Below are positions 34,345 through 44,451 of a stretch of 64,000 nt of DNA, piece after piece. Source of the stretch: Lasiosphaeris hirsuta (Eukaryota; Ascomycota; Sordariomycetes; Sordariales; Lasiosphaeriaceae); the NCBI GenBank assembly GCA_030549175.1, contig JAUKUA010000010.1, positions 248,001-312,000 on the forward strand, written 5' to 3'. The notes under the pieces were generated by a model. That model was not told where the DNA came from. It was given only the letters and a program-made list of their open reading frames with translations, and ran no database searches. How positions within the stretch are numbered: the first letter of the stretch is position 1; each line of letters opens with the position of its first letter. Made by a program: the position numbers and the translations under genes.

Positions 34345-36819
34345 ATGAAGACTCTTTCTGACTTGGAACTTTCAGCCTTGGCGGGTCAGTACTTTGCCCC
34401 GGCAGGCCTCTATCAGCACACCAAAACCCTGCCGTTCCTCGGCACCCTTGATTGTAACACCACAACCCTGACAGCTGGCCAATGGGCCGAGCTCCTTGTC
34501 ACCTACACCGTCGGCGCAAGCGGCCTCGCAGATGGCGCCTGGATCAAAGGCACCTTCAAGTTCTACTCGGATTGGGCCCTGTTTCAGACCACCAATCCCC
34601 GCGCGAACGATTACGTCTCGGCTGAGTACGTGGCAGGCCCGCTTGTCCCGGGCCAGCCGGCCGCGACGGTTCAGTCCTTGGCAGTCCGGTTCGATCAGAA
34701 GGGGCATGAGCGCCCGTTCCAAAAAGCCATCATCATCGATATCGTGGATGGGTATATGAACCCGGGGGATAAAATCCTTGTGCGCGTTGGGGATCGACGG
34801 TGGGGAGCAAAGGGCACGAGGGTGCAGACGTTTGTGGAGAGTGCCTTTCTCATGCGCTGGTATGTCGATCCGGTGGGGACTTCGAGGTTTGCGCCCGTCA
34901 AACCGGACATCGCCATCCCTATTCTGCCGGGAGCGCCCGTCAAGGTCAAGGTCATCACGCCACGGGTGGCGAAACCTGGAGTGGAGGTGACTTTTCACAT
35001 TCATGCCGAGGATGTTTGGGGAAATGCCACCGCTGACCAGGGGGGGTTGGTTGTGGACGCCAACATCCATGGCACGACGCTTTCGCTGGCGACGGTTTGG
35101 CAGGGGAAGCTCGCACTCCCAAGCCTAGGTTGGACCGTCGCAAAAACAATGACTTCTTTTCCTGCGCCGGGAGATTACCGGGTAGATGTCCGTCTCCTTG
35201 ATGCCGCGGGTGTTGTGCTCGCCCTGTCGTCAGAGCCCGTCACAATCTCAGCCTCTCTCCCGGTCTCCCGCCCGCTATTCGCCGACCTGCATGTTCACTC
35301 CGACGATACGGTTGGGACCAACTCCACCACCTACAACTTTTCCTACGCCCAGCAGATCGCCGGGCTCGACGTCGTGGGCTACACCGCCAACGACTTCAAC
35401 ATAACTGCCTCCCGCTGGGACGCCACCCTTGCCATAATCCGGCAGGTCAACGCCCCTGGCTCCTTTATCGTCTTTCCTGGCACAGAATGGTGCGGTAATT
35501 CGGCCGCAGGCGGCGACCATAACGTCGTTTTCCTCGACGATCCAGCTACATCCACTCCAGAGTTTCCCCTCGACCGAAGCGGCAAAGTCGCGCGCAGCTT
35601 TGAGTGGAATGAGCACGGCCCTGCCGAGCTGACACCGGGTGCATGGCCGCTTGACGAGGTGTATGCCACGTATGCGCACGCGCCAGAGAAGCATCTGCTT
35701 ATCCCGCACGTGGGAGGGAGGAGGTGTAACCTTGCCTGGCATCATCCAAGGCTGGAGAGGCTATTGGAGATTGGGAGTTCGTGGGGGCTGTTTGAGTGGT
35801 TGTTGAGGGATGCCGTGGTGAGGGGGTGGAAGATGGGAGTGTGCGCAAACTCGGATGAGCATCGGGGACGGTGCGGCGGTGGTGTCCCTGGCACGGCTGT
35901 CTTCGGGACCAAAGGCGGGCTGACCGGAGTGATTGCTGAGTCGTTGGATTGGAGGAGTGTTGGGGAGGCCTTGAGGGCGCGCAGGACGTTTGCAACAACG
36001 GGGGAGAGGTTGGTTGGCTTGGTTAGTGCTAGGGACGGGAGAGTGCTCCAAGGAGATGATCTTGTGGCAAAGGTTGGAGAATATATTGCCTTTGAGTATC
36101 AGTTCTATGGGGCGGCTGGGTTTGAATCCGTCGAGGCTTGGGACGCCGGTGGGCTTATCTTCAAACGGGATCTTCAACGCGAGGCGGAGGCAGACGCCGA
36201 GTTGGCTAGGGTGGCACACATGAAACTCCGCGTTAAGTGGGGAGGCGCCCGTCTTTACGATCGGTACCGGGAGGCTGCCTGGCAGGGCTCGATTCTCGTG
36301 AGCGGTGCCATCATCGAGGGGATTCAGCCGTTCGGCGGCGTAGTCGATAACCCAGAGGATGCTGTCAGGCTGGTGTCAGAAACTCAAGTGGCCTTTGACA
36401 CGCGCACTAGCGGCGACTTTGATGGCGTCGACATCACTTTTGCTAGTCATCTAGGTTCCGTAATAGCTCCCGAGTCCGTCACCGTCACAGGACACCTCGG
36501 GGGCTACGTCAAGGTCGGAAATGTCCTCGATGGGAATCCACACAAGGCCCAGCCGGAGTTTGGGCTGGCTGCGACGAAAGCTGAGCTTGGGGAGGTTGGG
36601 GGGAAGCGGGTTAATCTCTCTGGCGGCGCTGAACTAGCTGTTTCGGCTGAGACATTGCTGAATGTGCCGCTCCCAACTCGGGTGGAAGGCCGGTTCGAGA
36701 CAAACTTGGGAAGCTTGAGTGTTGTTAGGGGACACAGCGCCGTCTACTTTGTAGCAAGGGAACACGGCGGTGGTAAGGTCATCACGAGCCCTATCTTTAT
36801 TGACTACGAGACTCGATAG
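34345..36819 (+). CDS. Predicted PHP-fold metallohydrolase, DUF3604-like, intronless
   Basis: A single uninterrupted frame of 824 residues. The middle carries the metal-ligand pattern of PHP-type enzymes: ADLHVHSD (His316, His318, Asp320), GTEWCGN (Glu381), GGDHNVVF (His392), LIPHVGG (His455) and ANSDEHRGR (Asp504, His506). This order and spacing resemble the DUF3604 family, known mainly from bacteria and of unknown substrate. The N-terminal 300 residues are beta-rich and include an Ig-like stretch; the C-terminus is also beta-rich. There is no signal peptide or membrane segment, so it is probably cytosolic. It lies directly behind an ABC exporter in the same direction. The lack of introns in 2.5 kb and the bacterial-type family suggest possible horizontal transfer, but this was not tested. 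Confidence 0.65.
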   Translation: MKTLSDLELSALAGQYFAPAGLYQHTKTLPFLGTLDCNTTTLTAGQWAELLVTYTVGASGLADGAWIKGTFKFYSDWALFQTTNPRANDYVSAEYVAGPLVPGQPAATVQSLAVRFDQKGHERPFQKAIIIDIVDGYMNPGDKILVRVGDRRWGAKGTRVQTFVESAFLMRWYVDPVGTSRFAPVKPDIAIPILPGAPVKVKVITPRVAKPGVEVTFHIHAEDVWGNATADQGGLVVDANIHGTTLSLATVWQGKLALPSLGWTVAKTMTSFPAPGDYRVDVRLLDAAGVVLALSSEPVTISASLPVSRPLFADLHVHSDDTVGTNSTTYNFSYAQQIAGLDVVGYTANDFNITASRWDATLAIIRQVNAPGSFIVFPGTEWCGNSAAGGDHNVVFLDDPATSTPEFPLDRSGKVARSFEWNEHGPAELTPGAWPLDEVYATYAHAPEKHLLIPHVGGRRCNLAWHHPRLERLLEIGSSWGLFEWLLRDAVVRGWKMGVCANSDEHRGRCGGGVPGTAVFGTKGGLTGVIAESLDWRSVGEALRARRTFATTGERLVGLVSARDGRVLQGDDLVAKVGEYIAFEYQFYGAAGFESVEAWDAGGLIFKRDLQREAEADAELARVAHMKLRVKWGGARLYDRYREAAWQGSILVSGAIIEGIQPFGGVVDNPEDAVRLVSETQVAFDTRTSGDFDGVDITFASHLGSVIAPESVTVTGHLGGYVKVGNVLDGNPHKAQPEFGLAATKAELGEVGGKRVNLSGGAELAVSAETLLNVPLPTRVEGRFETNLGSLSVVRGHSAVYFVAREHGGGKVITSPIFIDYETR

Positions 36820-37854
36820 GATAAATCACAATTTTCTTCTGGCGCTGAAACTCTGCTTTGAAGTGTGATTGCTCATTCTTGAATCACCAAATCGCAAAGC
36901 GCAATCCCCAGCGTGGTCTAGTCCCTACGCCAGCCCTTATACAGCGGCATTTCCACCGCCCCCTAGTCTATTTCCATCATACCATTAGCTTTTTACCAAG
37001 GACAATGACGGATAACTTGACGAGTCTTCAATCACCGGCCATGCTATATATAGAGATACCAACTGTTGGTTCTCGCCCTGCTCTTCATGGAAAGCTAAAG
37101 GGGCATATTCATCACTGAATCTATAGGAATAAGTGGTAATCCAGCTGAGCCTTAATATCCCTTTGAAGACGTAATATCCTCGTTCTATCTGGGCGCTTCC
37201 CACTTGATTGACTTTATCTCGTCTATCACCGCAGCACCTTACAAACAGAAACTTGCGCACGGCACATTAAAAGTCAGCATTTGAAGCTAATTCAACCAAG
37301 TTAGGTTAACTCAAGCTCAACACTAGCAACTGAACTATACCAAACGGCACACCTGAGATAAGCCAATTCTGTAGGTATTCCCCTTATATCTCTTACGACT
37401 CTTCAGGTTTTCAAGGTCAAAGTGACCTTAAAACGGACGCTCAAATACATGTAACGAAACGCCTCTCCTAAGAAATACCCACCCAGTTGTTAGTAAACTT
37501 CCACCTCCCTCTCTCTATCTGGTATATCTTTTCATGACCCGGGGCGACCTGCAGTGGCTACGATGATGGAAAGGAGCACTGCTTTAATTGGTTGCCAACT
37601 ACGAGGTTTTATTGGCACAGGTAATAGTCAATAACGCAGCCAGTATCACATGGTTTGCCTATCATTGTGACTCAGGGGATACCTACCAATGGATAGGCCT
37701 GCCCAAGCAGTGATGCCCAACGGGTTAGTTGAGATAGCCCAAAGCTTCGTGTTATATCGCCGCCCCGATGCCACCAGACTGCGACCTCTGCCTTGCCACA
37801 ATCTCTTTCTATATCCACAGCTCCGAACGGGTTCAATTTTCAACTTATATCACC
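36820..37854. promoter_or_regulatory. Intergenic and promoter region upstream of the NLR gene
   Basis: No supported gene is present. Frames at 36858-37260 lack any motif. An in-frame ATG at 37768 could extend the NLR by 29 residues, but the ATG at 37855 (TATCACCATGGGC) has the better context, so I end the upstream region there. Confidence 0.45.
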
Positions 37855-40800
37855 ATGGGCCGTGCTAGGCACTTTGTCTCCAATCTGCTCAGCAGAACGC
37901 CCACAGGGTCTACCACGGCGAGCCTTGTTAAGTCGACTCTTGTCCACCCTGTCCTTCCTTGCCTACCACCGAGCCAACCGAACGGTGACTTGGCTGCCGA
38001 TCAACATGTCACTCCATCCCCACCGCCTGAAAAGCCCTTGGCGCGTGATCCGAGTATCTGGGCTCGCGCGTTTCAGAAATTCTGCGAGAGCAGACCAGAA
38101 CTTGCTGCGTACTACACGGAGCACCTCGATTCGATTGGCAATTCCGCCCCTGGAGAGAAGAAAGCGAAGCCATCGCTGCTCCAGACAATCGACCAAATCG
38201 TCAAGAAGCTACACCACCATAGGGAGCAGAAGCAATGGAAGATCTCACTTGTGGGCAAAGATATCAAAATTCGGGAACAGGCTGAGAAATTCGCAAAGTT
38301 TCTCCTATGGTCAGACCCTATTGTCAAGGATGCCCTCAGCGCGCAACCGTATGCGGCATTGGCCTGGTCGGGCGTCTCTTTTCTCCTTTCTGTGAGTATC
38401 CCAAGTCGAAATAAACGGTGCCCAACAGCACGACTTACCATCCCCTCTCTCCAGCTCCTAACCACCGGCTCATCTCAACACACAGCCATGCTGGACGGTT
38501 TCGATGTTGTCAATAACATGATTGTATACTGGCACATTTGCGAAGAGACCTACCTGAAGACTCCCCGGGCCCACAAACTCGAAAACAACCTTGTCGTGGC
38601 GGTGACCAAGCTGTACTCTCTCCTGATCGAATACCAAGCCAGAGCCATCTGTCACCTCTCACAAAGGCAGCTCTCGCGCGCGTGGGAAAAGGTGGCAGGC
38701 GGCAACGAGTGGGCCGAGCGGATCGAGCAAATCAAAGTGGACAACGAGCGATGCAAGTCCATGATTGACACCGTGCGCGAGCAGCAGATCCAAGCAAAGT
38801 ATGACGAGCAGTTGCGCACCATGCAGGAATCACAGATCATCTTGGACAAGATCCGACAGGCGCTCGAAGAGAGCAAGGCCTTGAGCCAGAGCCACTACGC
38901 GGACCAGCTAGAGAGGACGCTGCTGCACGATCTTGCGTCTGATTACGAGGGGTACAAGAACTCGAATGCAAGAAGGGTGAAAGGGACTTGTGAGTGGTTC
39001 TTCCAGGACCCAAGGTTCCATAAGTGGCGGGATGTTGGAGACTCTGGAGTCTTATGGGTCTCTGCCGGGTCAGGATGCGGCAAGTCTGTGCTCTCACGGG
39101 CATTGATTGACGAGGGCCGCCTGTCGACGCACGTCACAACCTCGACTGTGTGCCACTTTTTCTTCAAGCAGGGAGACGAGCGCCGGACTTCAGCAGCGAG
39201 TGCACTATCGGCGATTGTCCACCAACTCTTCACCCGAAACAGTGGCGGGTCCAACATGATGGCCAATGCAATTTGTCGCCACCGCAGCTACGGCAGTTCT
39301 TTAGCCTCAAACTTCACCGAGCTGTGGGACATTATCGTCCACTACGCTAGGTCTCCAGATGCTGGTGAAGTGGTTTGCATCCTGGATGCATTTGATGAGT
39401 GTGACGAACAAGGTCGGAAGGCTCTCCTCGAGCAGTTCCAAGGATTCTATTGCCTTCAAAGCAGCATGACGGATTCCCACACTAGGCTCAAGTTCCTCGT
39501 CACGAGCCGTCCATACGATGGTCTCGAGCTCGCCTTGAGAAAGTTGTCAAAAGCCGGGAAGCTGGCCCATATCGAGGGCGACAGCATGTGGAGACAAATC
39601 AGCTGGGAGATCAACCTTGTCATCGACGATAGGATGTCCGCAATCACGGCTCCTGCCAGCATTGATAACTCCTGCCGTGATTTAATCTCGGACAAGCTGA
39701 AGAGTATGGAGCATCGCACGTATCTCTGGGTGTGTCTCACCCTTGATAGGATTGAGAAAACGCCAAGCCGATTTTGCCGCGCACGAGACATTGAGGAATT
39801 TTTCTCCAGCCTAAGGCCACGACCTGAGGTCTCGCAGGCGTACGAAGGCATTCTAAGCGGAGGCGCGGATCGCAAGCAAACTGAGATGCTTCTCAGTATT
39901 ATAGCAGCCGCCCAGCGGCCGCTTACGCTTGATGAAGCCAACATTGCTCTGACGCTAGCACTCGATGACACAATGCCAGCTTCCATCCACGACGTGAATC
40001 CTTGGCCGCATGATCGTTTCAAAGACGTCGTCCAGAGCCTCTGCGGGTCGTTCGTCACCGTTAGCGACGGTGAGCTTTCTCTCTTCCACCAAACAGCCCG
40101 GGACTTTCTCCTCGTCGGTTCCAACTCTGGCAGCAGGGACGGTGGTACATGGCAGGGCTGCCTCACCCTCCCCCAGTCACACAGCTCCATGTCTCGCTCC
40201 TGCTTGTACTATCTCCGCCTACTCGCCGACAACACCTCATCCAACTCCTTCGCATATCTTGACCCCAAGGAATACCAAACCCTCCAGCAAGACTACCCCT
40301 TCCTCTCCTACGCTGCCGCACACTGGTCAACGCACTACCTCGCAGCCAGCACTACCCCTGATAGCCCCGACAAAGACCACGCCCTGTCCCTTTGCAACCC
40401 CGCCCACGCCCACGTTTGGGCGCCGAAGCACCTGTCCAGAGTACACTTTCTGCGCTGGTGGGCCTGGAGTGACCTTGCCCTGGCAAGCTACACTGGGCTC
40501 GCGCCTGTGGTGGAAGACATCCTTTCCCAGTCCCCATCACAGCAGGCCCAGGACAAGGAGCAGGTTATAAACAAGAGATGCAGTGACTACGGAACTCCCT
40601 TACAAACAGCCGCAGCAGCCGGTCAGGAATCCGTTGTGCGCGTCCTACTGCGCAGGGGGGCCGAAGTTGATTGCAATGTCAACACGAGTTGTGAGAAGAG
40701 AGGTACGGAGCACGGAACCGCGTTGCGGATTGCCGATGCACGGGGATATGCGGGTGTGGTAGCGTTGTTGTTGGAGCACGGTGCTGACGCCAGTCGTGGT

Positions 40801-41094
40801 GCGCGCGGAAACGGTCATACGACTCCACCCGAGGTAGCTGAGGTGGGTGGGCATGCAGAGGTGGTGGAGACCCCATGCAGCCGGGCTATGAGCAGCGGCG
40901 GTGATAGTGGTGGTGCTGCTGTGATAGGACAAGGGGGGCCGCCTGTGGATGCGGTTGTTGGGGATGGGATTAGCGACAGTAAGGAAGACTCAACGCCAAT
41001 GATTCCAGACTTCAAGCTGTTACTGGAAATGCCATGGTGGGACTCGGCTCACATACCGGCATGGATTGACGACGACGATGAGTTCACCGCTTGA
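37855..41094 (+). CDS. NACHT NTPase with NWD-type N-terminus and C-terminal ankyrin repeats (fungal NLR)
   Basis: Proposed exons are 37855-38391 and 38455-41094, about 1,058 residues; with the intron retained it is 1,079. The N-terminal 90-270 region resembles the NWD domain of fungal NLRs (SIWARAFQKF; KISLVGKDIKIREQAEKF; YAALAWSGVSFLLS). The NACHT domain has a P-loop SAGSGCGKS (Lys389 in the spliced form), a Walker B VVCILDAFDECDE (about 485-497) and a sensor-like LKFLVTSRPYDGLE. Winged-helix sequence follows (LTLDEANIALTLAL; LSLFHQTARDFLL). The C-terminus has two to three ankyrin repeats (GTPLQTAAAAGQESVVRVLL; TALRIADARGYAGVVALLL) and a low-complexity acidic tail. Such STAND proteins act in non-self recognition and programmed cell death. 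The start is chosen for its context; 37768 is the alternative. Confidence 0.85.
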   Translation: MGRARHFVSNLLSRTPTGSTTASLVKSTLVHPVLPCLPPSQPNGDLAADQHVTPSPPPEKPLARDPSIWARAFQKFCESRPELAAYYTEHLDSIGNSAPGEKKAKPSLLQTIDQIVKKLHHHREQKQWKISLVGKDIKIREQAEKFAKFLLWSDPIVKDALSAQPYAALAWSGVSFLLSVSIPSRNKRCPTARLTIPSLQLLTTGSSQHTAMLDGFDVVNNMIVYWHICEETYLKTPRAHKLENNLVVAVTKLYSLLIEYQARAICHLSQRQLSRAWEKVAGGNEWAERIEQIKVDNERCKSMIDTVREQQIQAKYDEQLRTMQESQIILDKIRQALEESKALSQSHYADQLERTLLHDLASDYEGYKNSNARRVKGTCEWFFQDPRFHKWRDVGDSGVLWVSAGSGCGKSVLSRALIDEGRLSTHVTTSTVCHFFFKQGDERRTSAASALSAIVHQLFTRNSGGSNMMANAICRHRSYGSSLASNFTELWDIIVHYARSPDAGEVVCILDAFDECDEQGRKALLEQFQGFYCLQSSMTDSHTRLKFLVTSRPYDGLELALRKLSKAGKLAHIEGDSMWRQISWEINLVIDDRMSAITAPASIDNSCRDLISDKLKSMEHRTYLWVCLTLDRIEKTPSRFCRARDIEEFFSSLRPRPEVSQAYEGILSGGADRKQTEMLLSIIAAAQRPLTLDEANIALTLALDDTMPASIHDVNPWPHDRFKDVVQSLCGSFVTVSDGELSLFHQTARDFLLVGSNSGSRDGGTWQGCLTLPQSHSSMSRSCLYYLRLLADNTSSNSFAYLDPKEYQTLQQDYPFLSYAAAHWSTHYLAASTTPDSPDKDHALSLCNPAHAHVWAPKHLSRVHFLRWWAWSDLALASYTGLAPVVEDILSQSPSQQAQDKEQVINKRCSDYGTPLQTAAAAGQESVVRVLLRRGAEVDCNVNTSCEKRGTEHGTALRIADARGYAGVVALLLEHGADASRGARGNGHTTPPEVAEVGGHAEVVETPCSRAMSSGGDSGGAAVIGQGGPPVDAVVGDGISDSKEDSTPMIPDFKLLLEMPWWDSAHIPAWIDDDDEFTA
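38392..38454 (+). other. 63-nt in-frame intron in the NLR gene
   Basis: GTGAGTATCC...CTCTCCAG follows FLLS and precedes LLTTGS. It has a branch-like CTTAC and a pyrimidine-rich end. Its length is a multiple of three and it lacks stops, so an ORF caller reads through it. The 21 residues it would add (starting VSIPSRNKRC) are basic and unlike the flanking NWD helices, which supports removal by splicing. Confidence 0.7.
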
Positions 41095-42189
41095 CTCTCT
41101 GCTTTACCGGAGGAAACGCTGCTGTGACTTCTTTGCGGCAGGCCAAAGCGTTAAACCACATGACTGACGTAGACACTCGTCGCCTGACTTTGTAGCTTTA
41201 GGGAGTCTGAACATCGGTTCAGACCAGAATGACATGTCGTCTTTTTCGTTAGGGTTGGGTCTTCTAAGCGGAGTTGAAATTCTGTTGGAGCAAAATGTTG
41301 GGTATCCCGGGGGTATTTGATGAGACAAATATGGCAGTTTGTACCCTAGAATAGTTGAAGTTACCTTTGTCATATTTGCTTACTTTACGAGAGTTACCTT
41401 ACATACGTCTGTTGCGATTTGGAGCGAGTTTATAATGTACCGCAAACTTAGGCAGGTAGTCAAATGTTTGCCAAATGTTATGCCGTTTTTTTCAACCTAT
41501 ATTTCAGTAAGCCACATATCCCGGGCGTCGTGCAAATACCACCCGAATGAGTATCTGCATCAAAGGCTGTGAACGCCACCAAAAAACCGATTTAATCTGC
41601 TCAAATCAGTTGAAGTCAGGATGATGAAAGTTTTCCGGCCAGCGTCTTGCCACAGCATGAATTCTTATCAAGTTCATGCGCATCCAAAACAGACTGACTA
41701 CGCTTCGGCGCCACTTGAAGTACCGCAGCTAAAGGTATGCGGTGCCATTATACACATGTATATATAGGTGTTATCACAGTTTTAAAGACCAAGCTCTCAG
41801 TACCCAGCTTCGCGACACGCTCTACTAGCCACAATGAAACAGTGCATGGAAAATATTCACTTCACATTATAGTTTACAAAATTTTGAACTGCCTACGCGA
41901 GGAGCTGGACTACTTACGGTACATACGATATTAGATACGTATACACCTATATGTAGTGAGTGTAATGAGCCACTATGAAGATTGTTACAATCTACTATGT
42001 ACATGCGTAGTATTCCTGGATGTACCTTTTCTACCGTTTTCAGGGTTATATATGGGGACCATAGTCGATCGTAACACCTTCTTGCCTGTCACCCCCCGTC
42101 TCCTCCCATGGGTTGTGACACTCTGATAGCACCTAACTGAACAAAGTGCCTCCAAGACTCATCTGAGCAGGAACCTAGCAGAGTACCAC
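41095..42189. other. Convergent intergenic region, no gene seen
   Basis: This lies between the 3' ends of the NLR (+) and the oxidoreductase (-). It is moderately AT-rich, with short motif-free frames at 41339-41934. Terminators for both genes must lie here, but no distinct signal was identified. Confidence 0.5.
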
Positions 42190-43521
42190 CTAGTTGACCC
42201 ATCCCTTTGGCCCACCCCAGGTCCCCTTGATCATTGAGGCTTTGTATACCCAAGGGAAAAAGTCTTTCTTGAGGTGGTAAAATGCCCGTCTTGGAACGGC
42301 CTGATTGATGCCAAACCACTTATTAAACGTTTCCTTGGGGACGCCCCCATACTTGAACTCGGCTAGCATCACTTTGCCGAACTCGGTTGTGAGCGGGCAC
42401 GAGGTGTAGCCATCATAAGACGCGTCACCCTCCTTCCCTTCCATCGTCTGCAGCAGGTTTCTCACCAGAACAGGAGCCTGCGCCGTGATGGCCGCCGCCG
42501 TCTTGGAAGTTGGCAGGCTAGAGGCGTCTCCCACGGACCAAACGTTGGCAAACCTACGGGAGCGTGTGGTGCTGTCGTCGACGTCGACGAAACCTGCCGC
42601 ATCCGCTACCGGACAGTTCTTGACAAAGGGGTACGGCCCCATCTTAGGTACGACATGCATAAAGTCAAACTTCTTTGTCACCGTTTCGGCCCCGTCCGGA
42701 CGGGTAAACGTTGCCACATTCCCCTCGACAGCGACAAGGTCGTGCTGAAACAGGCCCTCGACGCCGCGCTCCTTTCGCAGCTCTTCTAGTTTTGCGCTGT
42801 ACTTTGGCACCCCAAACATGACGGGCAAGGCTGTTGCAAAGGCGATCCTGATAGGGGAGTCGGAGATGCGATCGGGAATGTAGAGCCCCTGGCGGCGCCA
42901 ATGATCGAGGGCTAGCCACATGGCTTTTTGCGGGGCGCCAGCGCACTTGACGGGCCCGGCAGGATGAGTGAAGAGAGCAGTGCCCTTCTGGAAGCGCTGG
43001 ATGGTGCCAAAGACCTTGTCGCACGTGTCGTAGCCGTAGATGGACGAGACTAGAGAGTTCTGGTCGGCCAGGGCCTCTGGCAGGCCCTTGACGGTGCCGT
43101 AGTTGATGCTGATGCCCGGCACGACTACGAGGTGGTCGTAGCCAATGGTGTCGCCACTGCTGAGCCTGACGCTGTTGGATTCGGGCGACAAGGTGCTCAC
43201 GCTGTCGCTATACAGTTTCAGCTTGGGGTCAATTAAGTCGGCAAGTCGGCTGCGTAGCTCGTTGCGGGTTTTGAGACCGGCCCCGACCAGAGTCCAGCCG
43301 GGCTGGTAGTGGTGCCATTCGGCGGGGTCGATAACGGCAATGTCGTGTGGGGAAAACCTGCCGCTCCGAAGGAGCTGATGTGCAATAACCAGGCCGGCGG
43401 TGCCTCCACCGACGACGACTACTTTGTGGTCGCGAGATGTCGGTGTCACCCGCGCGACACTAGAGAAGCCCCGTGCCGACAGGCGACCCTGTCTAGCAAT
43501 GCAGATGCCCAGGGATGTCAT
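42190..43521 (-). CDS. hmt2: Sulfide:quinone oxidoreductase, mitochondrial
   Basis: 443 residues from the ATG at 43521; the frame extends further upstream only from a non-ATG codon, so I use the internal Met. Residues 1-25 (MTSLGICIARQGRLSARGFS) are basic and Ser-rich, a mitochondrial presequence. An FAD Rossmann motif, VVVVGGGTAG, lies at 34-43. Family marks are EWHHYQPGWTLVGAG, the redox-Cys segment PAGPVKCAGAPQKAMW, the FAD-contact VWSVGDASSLPTSKTAAAI and TSCPLTTEFGKVMLAEF with the second Cys. It oxidises sulfide in the inner membrane and passes electrons to ubiquinone, contributing to sulfide detoxification; the fission-yeast homologue is Hmt2. Length and motifs are complete and no intron is needed. 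It is divergent from the Ulp1-like gene, with about 0.9 kb between them. Confidence 0.92.
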   Translation of the reverse strand: MTSLGICIARQGRLSARGFSSVARVTPTSRDHKVVVVGGGTAGLVIAHQLLRSGRFSPHDIAVIDPAEWHHYQPGWTLVGAGLKTRNELRSRLADLIDPKLKLYSDSVSTLSPESNSVRLSSGDTIGYDHLVVVPGISINYGTVKGLPEALADQNSLVSSIYGYDTCDKVFGTIQRFQKGTALFTHPAGPVKCAGAPQKAMWLALDHWRRQGLYIPDRISDSPIRIAFATALPVMFGVPKYSAKLEELRKERGVEGLFQHDLVAVEGNVATFTRPDGAETVTKKFDFMHVVPKMGPYPFVKNCPVADAAGFVDVDDSTTRSRRFANVWSVGDASSLPTSKTAAAITAQAPVLVRNLLQTMEGKEGDASYDGYTSCPLTTEFGKVMLAEFKYGGVPKETFNKWFGINQAVPRRAFYHLKKDFFPWVYKASMIKGTWGGPKGWVN

Positions 43522-44451
43522 GCTCAAAATGCGTTTATGTGGACTTGAGGCTGCACGGGCTTTGCAGGACTGGGATGGCAGAAGAAAAAAAACGACGATG
43601 AGAGGGTGATAAAGAAAGCGGGGCAGATCTAGATAACGGTGAAGATCAACAACCAAGGAAATCGATAGCGATAGGGGGATAAAGATTAGCGATAAGGACT
43701 CAACTTTTTGACATCAGACCACCCAAAACACTAAACATCCATCTAATGATTGAGCAACGGCTATCTCAGTTCAAAACCGATGGCAGGAGTAGCGCCGAAA
43801 CCAAGCCATAGGATTGGGGTTTGTGACGTCATGCTACTATGCCCTTGCTTGCAACAGCTGTTTTGGAGCCGAGATACTAAAGTAGCGACCGTTTCTTGTG
43901 GTTTGTGATCGTTTGAGGATGTTCAACTTGTTGAGCTGAATGGGTTTCAGGTTCTGCGTTTTGGAGACTGGAGGCCCCGCAGTGCGGGGGTGGCCTATGC
44001 TTGCAGCACACCCCAACTGCCTTTCCTGCGGTCGCACACCTCAACAGATGGTGGAAGTCAATAGCAGCAACATCATCACTCTAGTCCCGACAGCATCCAA
44101 CCCCGGTTCCCGCCCTTCAGGTTCTATGCTTTTATTTTTTTTTATTTTTTATTCTTTTATTAATTTTTATTTTTCGTTCCGGGGTTGCAATGCAGAAAGT
44201 GGTCGAGGTTCTAGAATTCTCAAGTGTCCAAGCTTCCAGAAGCGATAAAGCAACAACGCACGGAAAGTCACGCGACCACGTAACTGAGCGGCCAGGGAAG
44301 GCGCGTCAGCAACTTGCAGTTAAGCACGCAAAGGAGTTGAGTCGCCGTCCATTTCGCCTGAGCCACACGCGACATTACTTCCATCAATCAATCACCATCA
44401 GCATCACGACCCCTGGGCTGAGCAGCCCATGACTCGACACCCCCGCCACCC
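43522..44451. promoter_or_regulatory. Divergent promoter region between SQR and the Ulp1-like gene
   Basis: The 930 bp between two divergent starts have no supported gene. A T-rich tract at about 44130-44175 (runs of T broken by A) could help exclude nucleosomes. The Ulp1-like start has the strong context CCACCCATGGAGG. Confidence 0.5.

Noticed and set aside
34372..35070. 232-residue minus-strand frame
   Set aside because: It is the shadow of the DUF3604-like gene; it has no motifs and no independent start or promoter context.
34345..41094. Idea that the DUF3604-like gene and NLR form an operon-like defence island
   Set aside because: They are separated by about 1 kb with their own start contexts, and fungal genes are individually transcribed; adjacency alone does not support it.
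43522..43656. N-terminal extension of the sulfide:quinone oxidoreductase
   Set aside because: It starts at a TTG codon and would place 45 residues in front of a typical mitochondrial presequence; the ATG at 43521 is better.
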